19,092 nucleotides of DNA. It comes from Cytophagales bacterium. Lineage in GTDB: Bacteria; Bacteroidota; Bacteroidia; Cytophagales; UBA9547. This document shows, in pieces, positions 7,815 through 16,649 of the stretch. The translations under genes were made by a program, and so were the position numbers. The stretch is taken from NCBI GenBank assembly GCA_003476475.1, contig DMUD01000148.1:1-19092 (forward strand). Direction: 5' to 3'. The notes beneath the pieces were generated by a model that searched no databases, had not been told where the DNA came from, and was given only the letters and a program-made list of their open reading frames with translations. Every line of letters begins with the position of its first letter. The stretch's first letter is position 1.

Positions 7815-10355
7815 TTGTTCATAAAATCAATTCAAAAAAATCCTATTTGGTTGCTATGCCTTCTTGCGTGGGTAGCCTTGCCCTCTTGCAACACATTTAT
7901 TGGAAAAGCGTACGAAAACACCACAGGCCGTTATAACTCTTATTTTTTAGCCAAGGAAAAAATGAAGGAGGTAGATGTGGCTCTGAAAAATAATGCCAAG
8001 GATGATTATCACAAGATTTTAAGTATTCATTATTTTTCAGATTCTCTTTTTGGCACTTCCCAAAATGCCGCTCTTGAAACAGTTTTCAAATATGCTTCTT
8101 GGTCGGTGCGATGGCACAAGCGCAGCAAATGGGCCGACAACAGCTACATTCTCATTGGAAAGGTGCGGCATTACCAATATAATTACAAAGACGGTTTAGA
8201 AACTTTCAAGTATGTAAATTCTACCAGTCCCAGTGCGCGCGAAAGACACGAAGCGCTTATTCAACTCATGCATTTCTTTACCGATTTTGGCGAAATGGAC
8301 AACGTGAAATATGTCATCGAATTTTTGGATCAGGAAAAAGAAATGACCAAAAAAAACAGACGCGATTATTTGGTGGCAAAGGCCTCTTACTATCAGTTGG
8401 CGCACGATTATAAAAAAGTGCATGAGTTGCTCGATACCGTTTTGCCTTTGTGCCGCCTAAAGCACGACAGGGCGAAACTTAGCTTCATAAACGGGCAAGT
8501 AGTGGAGAAACTTAAAGAAGAAGCAACAGAAAAAAGCCAGTTGCTGGCTTTTGATGCAGATGACGAGGCCTACAAAAACTACAAGTTAACGATTAAAGCG
8601 AATCCAAAATATGAATTATTGTTTAATGCAAAAATGAATTTGATGCGTGTAAAAAAACATAATGGGCTTGAAGATTTGAACAAGGCGCGCAATTACTACA
8701 ATTTGATGTTGGTCGATTTGAAAAATACCGAATACAAAGACCGCATTTATTACGATTTTGCAAATTTTGAACGCAAAAACAAAGAATTTGCAAAAGCAGA
8801 AGCGTATTATAAAAAATCGGCGCATTATGCCACCAATAATACAAGACAAAAAGCCTACACTTATTTGGCTACCGGTGAAATGTATTATGATGAACTAGAG
8901 CGTTTTGAGGACGCCAAGCTTTATTACGACAGTGCCATAGCTTTTTTGCCAAAAGACCACAAAAATTATGCGCGCATATATCGTCGCCAGCGTATTTTGA
9001 ATGACTTTGTCGAGCACCTGACCACGGTGCGTTTGGAAGATAGCCTACAAAAATTGGCTAAAATGGAGCCAACGCAATTGGGCCTGTTTATAGACGAGTA
9101 CATTGCAAAAGAAGAAAAAAGGCTGAATGAAGAAGCAAAACGCCTAGCCAAACTTGCCAAAAAGAGCGAAAATGCTCAAAGCCCTTTCAAAGACGATTTT
9201 GCAATGAACGACCCCAATGCAGCAGCGGGCGCAAACAATAACACCCCAGCTGGTTTCAATACTGCCCAGGCTACAGTATTTTATTTTTACAACAAAAATT
9301 TTGTCGCACAAGGCAAAATCGAATTTCAACAGAAATGGGGCAGGAGGAGATTGGAAGATTTTTGGCGCATAAGCAACAAAGAGTCTGAATATTCAGACCG
9401 CAATGAAAATCAAACGGTGCCAACAGATACCAGCAAAGGATTGGTGGCGGGTGGCAAAAATGCCGACAAAGAGAGCCCCCAGAATGTCAAAGAAGACAAA
9501 GACGATTTGGAAAAAATAAAAATCGACAAGGAAGAGTTATTGGCAAAATTGCCTCTTGGTCCACAGAAAATGGAGGCTTCAAACGAAAGATTGCAAAAAT
9601 CTGTTTTCAATTTGGGTAAAATATACAACCAACACCTGAATGAGCCCGATAATTCTATTAAGTCAATGGAGCGACTTATTCGCGATTTTCCCGAAAATGA
9701 AAACGTCCCTGAGGCCCATTATGCCATTTACCTCATTTGCAAAGTAAAAGATGCTGACAAAGCGCAGATGCATAAAAATATTTTGTTGAATAATTACCCC
9801 CAATCGCTGTATGCCAAACTTTTAAAAAATCCCAATTATTTGACCGAAAACAAAATTCAAAACCAGCAAATTATGGCACGATACCGTGTGGCGTTTCAAC
9901 GGTACTCGGCAAAAAATTACAAGGAGGCCGATTCCTTGTTTGCACTCATCCAACAAGACTATCCAGAAAGCGAATACGGCCAAAAAATAGAGTTGATTCG
10001 TTCCCTCATGAAGGCTCGTTCGGGCAGAAGGGAAGACTACCGAAACGAATTACAAAAATTTATAGACAAGCATCCGAAAGGCCCTTATCATGATTATGCG
10101 CAAGCTTTGATAGACAAATACGAAGGCAGAATGCCAAAGAAACAAGGTGCCGATTCCGTAGAAGTTGCTCCGCCAATACCAACTATTGAACATGACCAGC
10201 ACCATGAACCAGAACATCTTCCCATGGAACCCGACTCATCGCACCCCCCCATTCCTGAAGAAATTCAAAAATTGATAGACGAACAGAAAAGAAAAATAAA
10301 TTCAAACGGAGGGACAGTGCCTCCAAAGGCTGTCCCCGAAAAGAAGGGATTCTAA
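7815..10355 (+). CDS. porW: Type IX secretion system periplasmic lipoprotein PorW/SprE-like, TPR-rich
   Basis: PorW/SprE is a lipoprotein needed for type IX secretion and, in gliders, for motility. This 846-residue protein has a lipoprotein signal with cysteine at C25 (VALPSC). It then carries family-like segments: 'TTGRYNSYFLAKE', 'WADNSYILIGK' with a helical repeat unit, several TPR-like helices (about 310-390 and 630-760), a Lys/Glu-rich coiled coil (about 430-455), the conserved-looking block FYFYNKNFVAQGKIEF followed by WGRRRLEDFWR (about 490-525), and a His/Pro-rich tail. The start is TTG at 7815: no in-frame ATG lies between an upstream stop and the signal sequence, and a -7 box lies about 38 bases upstream. 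Its TAA overlaps the next ATG by one base. The PorW assignment comes from remembered family features, not a search. Confidence 0.88.
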   Translation: MFIKSIQKNPIWLLCLLAWVALPSCNTFIGKAYENTTGRYNSYFLAKEKMKEVDVALKNNAKDDYHKILSIHYFSDSLFGTSQNAALETVFKYASWSVRWHKRSKWADNSYILIGKVRHYQYNYKDGLETFKYVNSTSPSARERHEALIQLMHFFTDFGEMDNVKYVIEFLDQEKEMTKKNRRDYLVAKASYYQLAHDYKKVHELLDTVLPLCRLKHDRAKLSFINGQVVEKLKEEATEKSQLLAFDADDEAYKNYKLTIKANPKYELLFNAKMNLMRVKKHNGLEDLNKARNYYNLMLVDLKNTEYKDRIYYDFANFERKNKEFAKAEAYYKKSAHYATNNTRQKAYTYLATGEMYYDELERFEDAKLYYDSAIAFLPKDHKNYARIYRRQRILNDFVEHLTTVRLEDSLQKLAKMEPTQLGLFIDEYIAKEEKRLNEEAKRLAKLAKKSENAQSPFKDDFAMNDPNAAAGANNNTPAGFNTAQATVFYFYNKNFVAQGKIEFQQKWGRRRLEDFWRISNKESEYSDRNENQTVPTDTSKGLVAGGKNADKESPQNVKEDKDDLEKIKIDKEELLAKLPLGPQKMEASNERLQKSVFNLGKIYNQHLNEPDNSIKSMERLIRDFPENENVPEAHYAIYLICKVKDADKAQMHKNILLNNYPQSLYAKLLKNPNYLTENKIQNQQIMARYRVAFQRYSAKNYKEADSLFALIQQDYPESEYGQKIELIRSLMKARSGRREDYRNELQKFIDKHPKGPYHDYAQALIDKYEGRMPKKQGADSVEVAPPIPTIEHDQHHEPEHLPMEPDSSHPPIPEEIQKLIDEQKRKINSNGGTVPPKAVPEKKGF

Positions 10356-10816
10356 TGAGCACTAATCGCTACAATACTTCCTGTTTTTTGTGCATTTGCT
10401 TGCTTTTTTTCTTCTTTTTATCGTGCCGAAAAAAATCCAGTGATGTTGTGTCGCAAGTGTGTACTTATGTACCTACTTATGTCGATACCACCCTGAATCT
10501 AAAAGATATTTCATTGTTTAATTTGCGCACCAAAGGATATGCCTACATAAAAGCTGGTTCAAGGCGCATCATTTTATACAAGGAATCGGACACGCAATAT
10601 ACCGCGTTCGATAGGGCTTCTAGTTACAAAATGGCTCAGGTTGGTTGCATGTTGGTGGTAGATACAACCGCTTTTTTTATGAAAGATACCTGTAGTGGAT
10701 CTAAATTCGATTTCAAAGGCAATGTGATACAAGAACCCGCCATTTGTCCCTTGTTGGAGTATTCTACCACATTTGTGGGCAATGACCAGTTGCGCATTTA
10801 CCACACAGGTCAATAA
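10355..10816 (+). CDS. Rieske-fold-like lipoprotein lacking cluster ligands
   Basis: This small lipoprotein of 153 residues has a hydrophobic signal ending in FFLSC (C24). The mature part resembles a group of Bacteroidota lipoproteins related to Rieske [2Fe-2S] domains: GYAYIKAGSRRIILYK, then YTAFDRASSY at the place of the first ligand motif, then DTCSGSKFDFKGN (C113) at the place of the second, then PLLEYSTTF. A true Rieske centre needs CxH and CxxH. Both histidines are missing and only isolated cysteines (C98, C113) remain, so an iron-sulfur cluster is unlikely. The ATG overlaps the porW stop codon (TAATG), so it is probably co-translated with it. Its function is unknown. An envelope role linked to PorW is possible by context only. 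Confidence 0.78.
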   Translation: MSTNRYNTSCFLCICLLFFFFLSCRKKSSDVVSQVCTYVPTYVDTTLNLKDISLFNLRTKGYAYIKAGSRRIILYKESDTQYTAFDRASSYKMAQVGCMLVVDTTAFFMKDTCSGSKFDFKGNVIQEPAICPLLEYSTTFVGNDQLRIYHTGQ

Positions 10817-10859
10817 TTTCAAGCTTTTTCTATTCAGGCATAATCTCGTCCTTCTTTTG

Positions 10860-10867
10860 TACTTTTG
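10860..10867 (+). promoter_or_regulatory. Candidate -7 box of the rluB-like gene
   Basis: TACTTTTG is an exact match to TAnnTTTG and lies 57 bases before the ATG at 10925, in the gap after the Rieske-like gene. No convincing TTG -33 element is seen at the expected distance, so support is moderate. Confidence 0.4.
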
Positions 10868-10924
10868 TAAGACTTCGATTTAATAGTAGTTTTTCGATAG
10901 CAATTACTTTCAACCCAACATTTC

Positions 10925-11998
10925 ATGCAAACCCGCAAGTCAAAATTTGCCAAATCGGAAAATAGGAATAACAAGCCTAAAACAGATTCCCGAAAAGGAT
11001 TTGATTTCAAACACAAAAAATCGGAAGGTAAAGACACCTTTTCCTATTTGCGCAAAACCAATGAAAATGTTTTGAATGATAGAGATCGAAACCTTAAAAG
11101 TACACGTTTCAATAATTCCTTTGGGAAAAGCAGCAAGGAGGTAATTGAAAAAGACCGAAAAGCCAATCAGTCGGACAACTCAAAACGCACCTCGACTGAA
11201 AGGGAAGAAAATAAAAAAAATGGTACAAGTCACTCGCACGATTTTGCCAAAAAAACCAAGCATCAATCGGCCCCTTCTGACGAATCTTTGGGAATACGGC
11301 TGAACCGATACATTGCCAATTGTGGTGTTTGTGCGCGTAGGGAAGCCGATAATCTGATTCAACAAGGCGAAATATATGTTAACGGAAAGATTATGACCGA
11401 TTTTTCTTACAGGGTTCAGCCAGGAGATTCAGTGCGATACGGTAGCAAATTGCTGAAGCGTGAGAAGTTCGTGTACATTTTGTTGAACAAACCCAAAGAC
11501 TTCCTTACTACGACCGAGGATCCTGAAGGGCGCAAATCGGTGATGGATTTGGTCAAAGATGCGACCAACGTACGCTTGTATCCTGTGGGTAGGTTGGACC
11601 GTAATACTACAGGGTTGCTACTTTTGACCAATGATGGCGATTTGACCGACAAACTCATGCATCCCTCTTACAAGGCCAAAAAAATATATCAAGTGGATTT
11701 GGACAAGCCTTTTTCAGATACCGACTTGCAAAAAATTCGCCAAGGAGTAGTGCTGGAAGATGGTCCTATGAGAGCAGATGATGTAGAAATTGTGTCGCCA
11801 GACAGAAAGCGTGTGGGAATAGAAATACATTCAGGTCGAAATCGAATTGTACGTCGAATTTTTGAACATTTGGGCTACAACATCGAAAAGTTGGACCGTG
11901 TGATGTATGCTGGTTTGACCAAAAAAGACCTGCCGCGTGGCACTTGGCGCCATCTTACCGAGTTGGAAATTACTACCCTCAAACATTTGAGAGCTTAA
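10925..11998 (+). CDS. rluB: RluB/RsuA-family rRNA pseudouridine synthase with long basic N-terminal extension
   Basis: This enzyme is predicted to isomerise uridine to pseudouridine in ribosomal RNA, most likely 23S rRNA. After a Lys/Asn/Ser/Arg-rich, low-complexity N-terminal region (residues 1-120, probably disordered), it has an S4 RNA-binding domain (about 123-165: RLNRYIANCGVCARREAD, then GEIYVNG). The catalytic domain follows, with the family motif GRLDRNTTGLLLLT (catalytic D225), KKIYQV, and GRNRIVRRIFEHLGY near the C-terminus. The total of 357 residues exceeds the usual 240-290 because of the extension, a habit seen in many Bacteroidota members. The ATG at 10925 begins the basic extension. 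A start nearer the S4 domain cannot be excluded. The last four bases overlap the convergent miaA gene. Confidence 0.92.
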   Translation: MQTRKSKFAKSENRNNKPKTDSRKGFDFKHKKSEGKDTFSYLRKTNENVLNDRDRNLKSTRFNNSFGKSSKEVIEKDRKANQSDNSKRTSTEREENKKNGTSHSHDFAKKTKHQSAPSDESLGIRLNRYIANCGVCARREADNLIQQGEIYVNGKIMTDFSYRVQPGDSVRYGSKLLKREKFVYILLNKPKDFLTTTEDPEGRKSVMDLVKDATNVRLYPVGRLDRNTTGLLLLTNDGDLTDKLMHPSYKAKKIYQVDLDKPFSDTDLQKIRQGVVLEDGPMRADDVEIVSPDRKRVGIEIHSGRNRIVRRIFEHLGYNIEKLDRVMYAGLTKKDLPRGTWRHLTELEITTLKHLRA

Positions 11999-12936
11999 AT
12001 TCTTGTAGCTAAGTATTCCTTTATATTTTCAATCTCGTTATTTTCAAACCAACTGATTTCGGCATCGCGCCTAAACCAAGTCAGTTGCCTTTTGGCAAAT
12101 CTTCTTGTGTTGCGTTTTATAAGTTCTATGGCTGTTTCCAGGCTGTGTTTGCCTTCGAAATGGTCAAATAACTCCTTGTAACCTACTGTTTGCAAGGCAT
12201 ATACGTTTTTGTAGGGGTAAAGTGCTTTTGCTTCTTCGAGCAAGCCTTCTTGCATCATACTATCAACACGTTGGTCGATGGTTTGATACAAAATGCTACG
12301 TTCGGTGTTTAGTCCAATTTTTAACACGTTAAAATTTCGATTGTGCCTTGTTTTTTTTAGAAACGAGGAAAATGGTTCATCAGTGTGCCTAATTACTTCC
12401 AACGCACGTACCACCCTTTGGGTATTTTCTTTGTCAACTAAGTTGAAATAAACTGGGTCTTTTACTTGTAGTTCCTTCACTAAGCTCGACAAACCCTTCA
12501 CTTGTGCCTCCTCCATTATTTGCCATCGCAGTGCTTCTGGCACCTGCGGAATGTCGTCTAAACCTTTCAGTACCGCATCTATATACAAACCAGACCCACC
12601 CACCAACAAGGCAATGGGCTTATTTTCAAAATGTATATTTAAAAAATTTAATACATCTTGTTCAAAATCACCAACCGAGTAGCTTTCGTGAATACTCAAA
12701 TTGTTGACAAAGTGGTGTTTGGCCATTTGGAGCTGTTCTGGGTTGGGTTTGGCAGTGCCTATGCTCATTTCACGATAAAATTGGCGAGAGTCTGCCGAAA
12801 GTATTTCGCATTGAAATTCTTTCGCCAATTCGATAGAAATTGTTGTTTTACCTACGGCAGTAGGGCCAACGACTACAATCAAGGTGGGTTTTTGCGACAC
12901 TAGAAAATCTTTACTAGCAAAATTAACCCTTTCCAT
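11995..12936 (-). CDS. miaA: tRNA dimethylallyltransferase
   Basis: MiaA transfers a dimethylallyl group to the N6 of A37 in tRNAs reading UNN codons. The protein is 313 residues long from the ATG at 12936. An in-frame TTG at 12951 would add five residues but is less likely as the start. Motifs are the P-loop GPTAVGKT (24-31), SADSRQFYR (49-57, with the catalytic aspartate), IGTAKP, and LVGGSGLYIDAV. The C-terminal region contains QTVGYKE and RNTRRFAKRQLTWFRRD, as is normal for the family. It is transcribed divergently from the YfiR-like gene across a 65-base gap that contains inverted repeats. It ends tail-to-tail with the pseudouridine synthase, overlapping it by four bases. Confidence 0.96.
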   Translation of the reverse strand: MERVNFASKDFLVSQKPTLIVVVGPTAVGKTTISIELAKEFQCEILSADSRQFYREMSIGTAKPNPEQLQMAKHHFVNNLSIHESYSVGDFEQDVLNFLNIHFENKPIALLVGGSGLYIDAVLKGLDDIPQVPEALRWQIMEEAQVKGLSSLVKELQVKDPVYFNLVDKENTQRVVRALEVIRHTDEPFSSFLKKTRHNRNFNVLKIGLNTERSILYQTIDQRVDSMMQEGLLEEAKALYPYKNVYALQTVGYKELFDHFEGKHSLETAIELIKRNTRRFAKRQLTWFRRDAEISWFENNEIENIKEYLATRI

Positions 12937-12937
12937 G

Positions 12938-12971
12938 TTGCGTAAATACAAAGCCTAGCGCTATATTTACG
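12938..12971. promoter_or_regulatory. Candidate promoter with inverted repeats in the miaA / YfiR-like divergent gap
   Basis: On the plus strand, TTG (12938-12940) and TATATTTA (12962-12969) are 21 bases apart, a one-mismatch fit to the Bacteroidota TTG/TAnnTTTG promoter. It would start transcription about 25 bases before the YfiR-like gene. The same region holds a perfect 8-base inverted repeat, CGTAAATA (12941-12948) and TATTTACG (12964-12971), and an 8-base palindrome TAGCGCTA (12956-12963) abutting the right arm. A dimeric regulator could bind here. Confidence 0.42.
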
Positions 12972-13001
12972 TAATCATTCTTTTCATTTGGAAAGAGCAT
13001 A

Positions 13002-13526
13002 ATGTCGATTCGATTTTTTATATTAACTGTTGTAATAATTTTTGGCCTTCAATCCAAGGCACAACTACCCGACCCTGTGTCCAAAATCAAGGTCATGTTC
13101 CTGTACAATTTTACCAAGTATATAGAATGGCCTAAAGAATACAAGCAAGGAGATTTCATCATCGGCATATTGGGAGGGGGGGCAGACGCGCTTCACAAAG
13201 AACTCGAGAAGTTGTCTATGACTAAAAAAGCAGGCATTCAAAATATTGTCATAAAAAAATACAGCTCCTTGGCCGAGGTGGACAAGTGCCACATGTTGTT
13301 TATTCCCGAGTCGAAAAGTGCTTCGCTCGACGATGCCACTGCAACACTTAAAAAAAATAGTACTCTAATTGTTACAGAAAAAGATGGGCTAGCCAAAAAA
13401 GGCTCCGCTATCAATTTTGTGATAAAAGACAACAAGCAAAATTTTGAACTGAACAAAGGAAATATAGAAAGGTACAATCTAAACGTTAGCTCCAGCTTGC
13501 TAAGCTTGGCAATACAAGTGAATTGA
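13002..13526 (+). CDS. YfiR-like (DUF4154) periplasmic protein
   Basis: This is a 174-residue protein with an N-terminal signal peptide (about 1-20, ending SKAQ). The mature region matches the YfiR/DUF4154 pattern: 'KVMFLYNFTKYIEWP' near the start, a GILGGGADALHKEL segment, HMLFIPES, and the C-terminal 'INFVIKDNKQNFELNKGNIE' and 'LNVSSSLLSLA'. In Pseudomonas, YfiR is a periplasmic inhibitor of the membrane diguanylate cyclase YfiN. Here no cyclase is adjacent, and the nearest membrane receptor is the SpoIIE phosphatase two genes downstream. The paired cysteines used by Pseudomonas YfiR are not evident, and only one cysteine (in DKCHM) is seen in the mature part. Its TGA overlaps the next ATG (TGATG), so the two are probably co-translated. 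Confidence 0.87.
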   Translation: MSIRFFILTVVIIFGLQSKAQLPDPVSKIKVMFLYNFTKYIEWPKEYKQGDFIIGILGGGADALHKELEKLSMTKKAGIQNIVIKKYSSLAEVDKCHMLFIPESKSASLDDATATLKKNSTLIVTEKDGLAKKGSAINFVIKDNKQNFELNKGNIERYNLNVSSSLLSLAIQVN

Positions 13527-14698
13527 TGCGTAAGAATATTACACATATCGCTTTACTGCTCCTACTTTTCCTAGGCAATGCCCTTGCACAGCCATGTGTC
13601 AAGGTTGGAGATGCCATTCAATTATTTACCAAAGACCTCGAAAAGGCCAAAAAGGGTATTGAAGATGCCGCTTTAGATCCCGCTTGTTCTTCTGACCCTG
13701 CCACTTGGTATTACAAGGCATTCATTTTGAAAGACTATTACAAAAACAAGGAAAAAACGATAAAGAACGCTTCTTCGCGCATTGCGGCCATCGAAGCGGC
13801 GAAGAAAAATTTGCAGTTGGACCCTCAAAATAGGTATGCAGAAGAATGTAAAAAAATACTAAACTTCCTTGCCCAAACTTTCTACAACGATGCTTCCAAG
13901 GATTTGAACGAGAAAAAATATCCTTCGGCCTATGACAATTACGTACGCTATTTGGATATCATCAAATATGGCCAACCCGATAAACTTGACACATCGGCCA
14001 TTTTCTATGCAGGATATGCAGCTTCCATGGCTAACAACTATCTTAAGGCAAAAGAATACTTGAAAAAAGCGGTTGAATTGAAGTATCAAGAGCCTAACCT
14101 TTATTACTATTTAGGCAAAGTTTATTGGAGCATAGGTGAAAAGGACAAGAGTTATGAAGTGCTAAATTTGGGGCATGCTCTTTATCCCGAAAATAAAGAT
14201 GTAATACTTGCGATGGTTCAGTATTACAGCGAGGATGGCAAGCTGAAAGTATTGGAAAGTACGTTGGATAAAGCCATCCAGCTCGATTCCAAGAGCCCAG
14301 ATTTGAAATTGACCCAAGCGGTAGTATGTGAAAAGTTGAGCGAAACGGAAAAAGGTCAGGAAGAAAAATATTTCAAAAAATCCGAATCACTTTACAAAGA
14401 AGTGATAAAATCCGATGCCAATAACAGCAGAGCCAATTACAACCTTGCCATTCTTTATTACAACAAGGCCGTAAACATTATTGACAAGCTCGATGCCGAT
14501 TCTGATTTGATTACCATAGACAAAATACAAGACCAGTGTGTGCTTATATTCAAACTGTCTCTTCCTTACATGACAAAGGCTTACCAGCTAAATCCTAACA
14601 AGAAAGATGTCTTGGAGGGTTTGGCAGGTATTTATTTTGCCTTGAACGATATCCCCAAATCCAACGAATTCAAGCAGAAGGCCGAAAGTATGAAGTAA
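13526..14698 (+). CDS. Exported TPR-repeat protein
   Basis: This 390-residue protein has a signal peptide (MRKNITHIALLLLLFLGNALAQ) followed by helical repeats of tetratricopeptide type. Visible units include 'DASKDLNEKKYPSAYDNYVRYLDI', 'AASMANNYLKAKEYLKKAVEL', 'YYLGKVYWSIGEKDKSYEVLNLG', 'ANYNLAILYYNKAV', and a final 'LAGIYFALNDIPKSNEFKQKAESM'. TPRs bind proteins, and no catalytic motif is seen. The ATG at 13526 shares its A with the YfiR-like stop codon and gives a clean signal peptide. An in-frame TTG three bases earlier is not preferred. It lies 55 bases before the SpoIIE phosphatase on the same strand. It may be a periplasmic partner of the YfiR-like protein and of the phosphatase sensor domain, but that is contextual inference. 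Confidence 0.87.
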   Translation: MRKNITHIALLLLLFLGNALAQPCVKVGDAIQLFTKDLEKAKKGIEDAALDPACSSDPATWYYKAFILKDYYKNKEKTIKNASSRIAAIEAAKKNLQLDPQNRYAEECKKILNFLAQTFYNDASKDLNEKKYPSAYDNYVRYLDIIKYGQPDKLDTSAIFYAGYAASMANNYLKAKEYLKKAVELKYQEPNLYYYLGKVYWSIGEKDKSYEVLNLGHALYPENKDVILAMVQYYSEDGKLKVLESTLDKAIQLDSKSPDLKLTQAVVCEKLSETEKGQEEKYFKKSESLYKEVIKSDANNSRANYNLAILYYNKAVNIIDKLDADSDLITIDKIQDQCVLIFKLSLPYMTKAYQLNPNKKDVLEGLAGIYFALNDIPKSNEFKQKAESMK

Positions 14699-14753
14699 TG
14701 TTTTGGCTTGGTTGAGTTTTGTAATCGCACATTCTTAATTCGTTCAATTTTAT

Positions 14754-16574
14754 ATGGAAAACCATCCCTCCAAAAAGTTCAGGCTAACCATAGGGAGAAA
14801 GATTGGCATAGGTTTCGGTATTCTAATTACGCTTACTCTCGTCAATTTTTTGGCAACATATGTAACGCTACATAACAGTAAGAAGATAAATGACGAAATA
14901 ACTCAGGTAAACGCCCCTTCGGTGAATGCACTTGAAGATCTCAACCTTCTTATACTTAGGTCTAGAATGTATATTTCCAACTGGGTTTTCATTCAAAGCG
15001 ACGAAAACAATTTGGACAAAAAGCGGCTTTTCAACCTTATCAAAAACGAGTATCCTTCACTGAAAAAACGAATTCAGAAACTAGCAATCCATTGGGAACC
15101 AGTAGAACAGCGCAAAATCGATTCCCTATTTCACGACACTGAAGAACTTTTTACCATGCATGCCCAAGTAATGGGGCTTCTGAGGAACTTTACAAGTTAT
15201 GAAGATCCGTTGATAATTTTTGAGGCGCGCAATATGGTAGAGGAAGGTGATATCCATATGAAGACCGAATATATACTAGACCGGTTGGGTACTATCGTCA
15301 ATAACCAAAACAACAACACTAACAAAGTAAGTGACCAAATGCAGTTTGCTTTCACCGTGTTGCAACGAGTGGTGATAGGTTTTGGAGTTCTGATTTTGGT
15401 AGGTGGGGTGCTAACTGCTTTTTTTACCGTACTCACTATTGTGCGTCCTATTTATGAGCTTAAAAACATTATTTCCATCATGGGGAGGGGGGTAATGCCC
15501 GATGAAATAATAAAGGATCGCGAGGATGAAATTGGGGAAATGAGCAATGCGCTAAAAGACCTGATAGGAGCATTGAGACAAACAACCAATTTTGCTAAAG
15601 ATGTGGGTTCGCGCAAATACGATACAGAATACTTACCCCTTAGCGAACAGGACGAATTGAGTCATGCACTTCTACAAATGAGACACGATTTGAAAGAATA
15701 TGGCGAAGGCTTGGAACAATTGGTCGAAGAACGAACCGCCGAAGTAGTCCGTCAGAAAGAAGAAATTACAGCGCAAAACCACAAGCTTGAAAAAATATAC
15801 AAGCATGTGACCGACAGCATTCATTATGCCAAGCGGATACAAAATTCGATTTTGCCTCCAATTAATTTGATTCAAAAAAGCTTGCCTCAAACTTTTGTAT
15901 TGTATAAACCCAAAGACATTGTGAGTGGCGATTTTTATTGGTTCGAGCATGTAGGAGACGACATTATCATTGCCTCGGTCGACTGTACAGGTCATGGTGT
16001 TCCTGGTGCATTAATGTCGATGATTGGAAACAACATATTAAACCAGGCCATTATAAAATATGGAGCAAAAGATGCTGCAATTTTGGTCGATGAACTCAAT
16101 CAGGGAGTGGCCAGCGCACTTCGTATAGGTCAAGATGCCACAAATGCCAAAGACGGAATGGACATTTCATTGTGCCGAATCAATTTCAAAGAAAATATAC
16201 TTCAGTATGCAGGTGCTTTCAACCCGCTTTATCTTATTAGAAATGGAGAGCTTATTGAAGTCAAAGCAGATAAATTTCCAATTGGTTTTTATGTAGAAGA
16301 CCCTGACAAAAAATACACCAATCATTATTTCGAGATTCAGGAAAACGACATATTCTACTTGTTCACGGATGGCTACGCCGACCAATTTGGTGGGCCTAAC
16401 GGTAAGAAGTTTATGTATAGGCAGTTCAAGGAATTACTTCAACGTATTCACAGTATGCCTGTGGAATTGCAACATGATATTCTCGATTCTTCCATTGAAG
16501 ATTGGAAAAAAATGGGCGATGTAGAACAGTTGGACGACATACAAGTAATTGGAGTAAGATTAAATAGAAAATAA
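14754..16574 (+). CDS. siaA: Membrane HAMP-SpoIIE (PP2C-type) serine/threonine phosphatase, SiaA-like
   Basis: This 606-residue transmembrane phosphatase is laid out as follows: a short cytoplasmic start, TM1 (about 16-38), a helical periplasmic sensor region of about 165 residues (four-helix-bundle style), TM2 (about 205-230), HAMP (about 230-283), a second linker and coiled coil (about 300-360), and a C-terminal SpoIIE/PP2C domain (about 375-603). Metal-binding acidic residues are present: SGDFYW (D393), VDCTGHGVPGAL (D410), GMDISL (D470), LFTDGYADQFGG (D539) and LDDIQVIG (D594-D595), so it should be active. In Pseudomonas, SiaA dephosphorylates SiaC. Here siaB- and siaC-like genes follow directly, which supports the same role. 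The gaps of 55 bases upstream and 75 bases downstream may hold separate promoters, but none is clear. Confidence 0.92.
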   Translation: MENHPSKKFRLTIGRKIGIGFGILITLTLVNFLATYVTLHNSKKINDEITQVNAPSVNALEDLNLLILRSRMYISNWVFIQSDENNLDKKRLFNLIKNEYPSLKKRIQKLAIHWEPVEQRKIDSLFHDTEELFTMHAQVMGLLRNFTSYEDPLIIFEARNMVEEGDIHMKTEYILDRLGTIVNNQNNNTNKVSDQMQFAFTVLQRVVIGFGVLILVGGVLTAFFTVLTIVRPIYELKNIISIMGRGVMPDEIIKDREDEIGEMSNALKDLIGALRQTTNFAKDVGSRKYDTEYLPLSEQDELSHALLQMRHDLKEYGEGLEQLVEERTAEVVRQKEEITAQNHKLEKIYKHVTDSIHYAKRIQNSILPPINLIQKSLPQTFVLYKPKDIVSGDFYWFEHVGDDIIIASVDCTGHGVPGALMSMIGNNILNQAIIKYGAKDAAILVDELNQGVASALRIGQDATNAKDGMDISLCRINFKENILQYAGAFNPLYLIRNGELIEVKADKFPIGFYVEDPDKKYTNHYFEIQENDIFYLFTDGYADQFGGPNGKKFMYRQFKELLQRIHSMPVELQHDILDSSIEDWKKMGDVEQLDDIQVIGVRLNRK

Positions 16575-16649
16575 AGCATAATTTATTCTCCCTTATGTGT
16601 ATTTTTACCGATAAAAAAACGAACTTTTTGGCATTATCCACTTAGCTCT

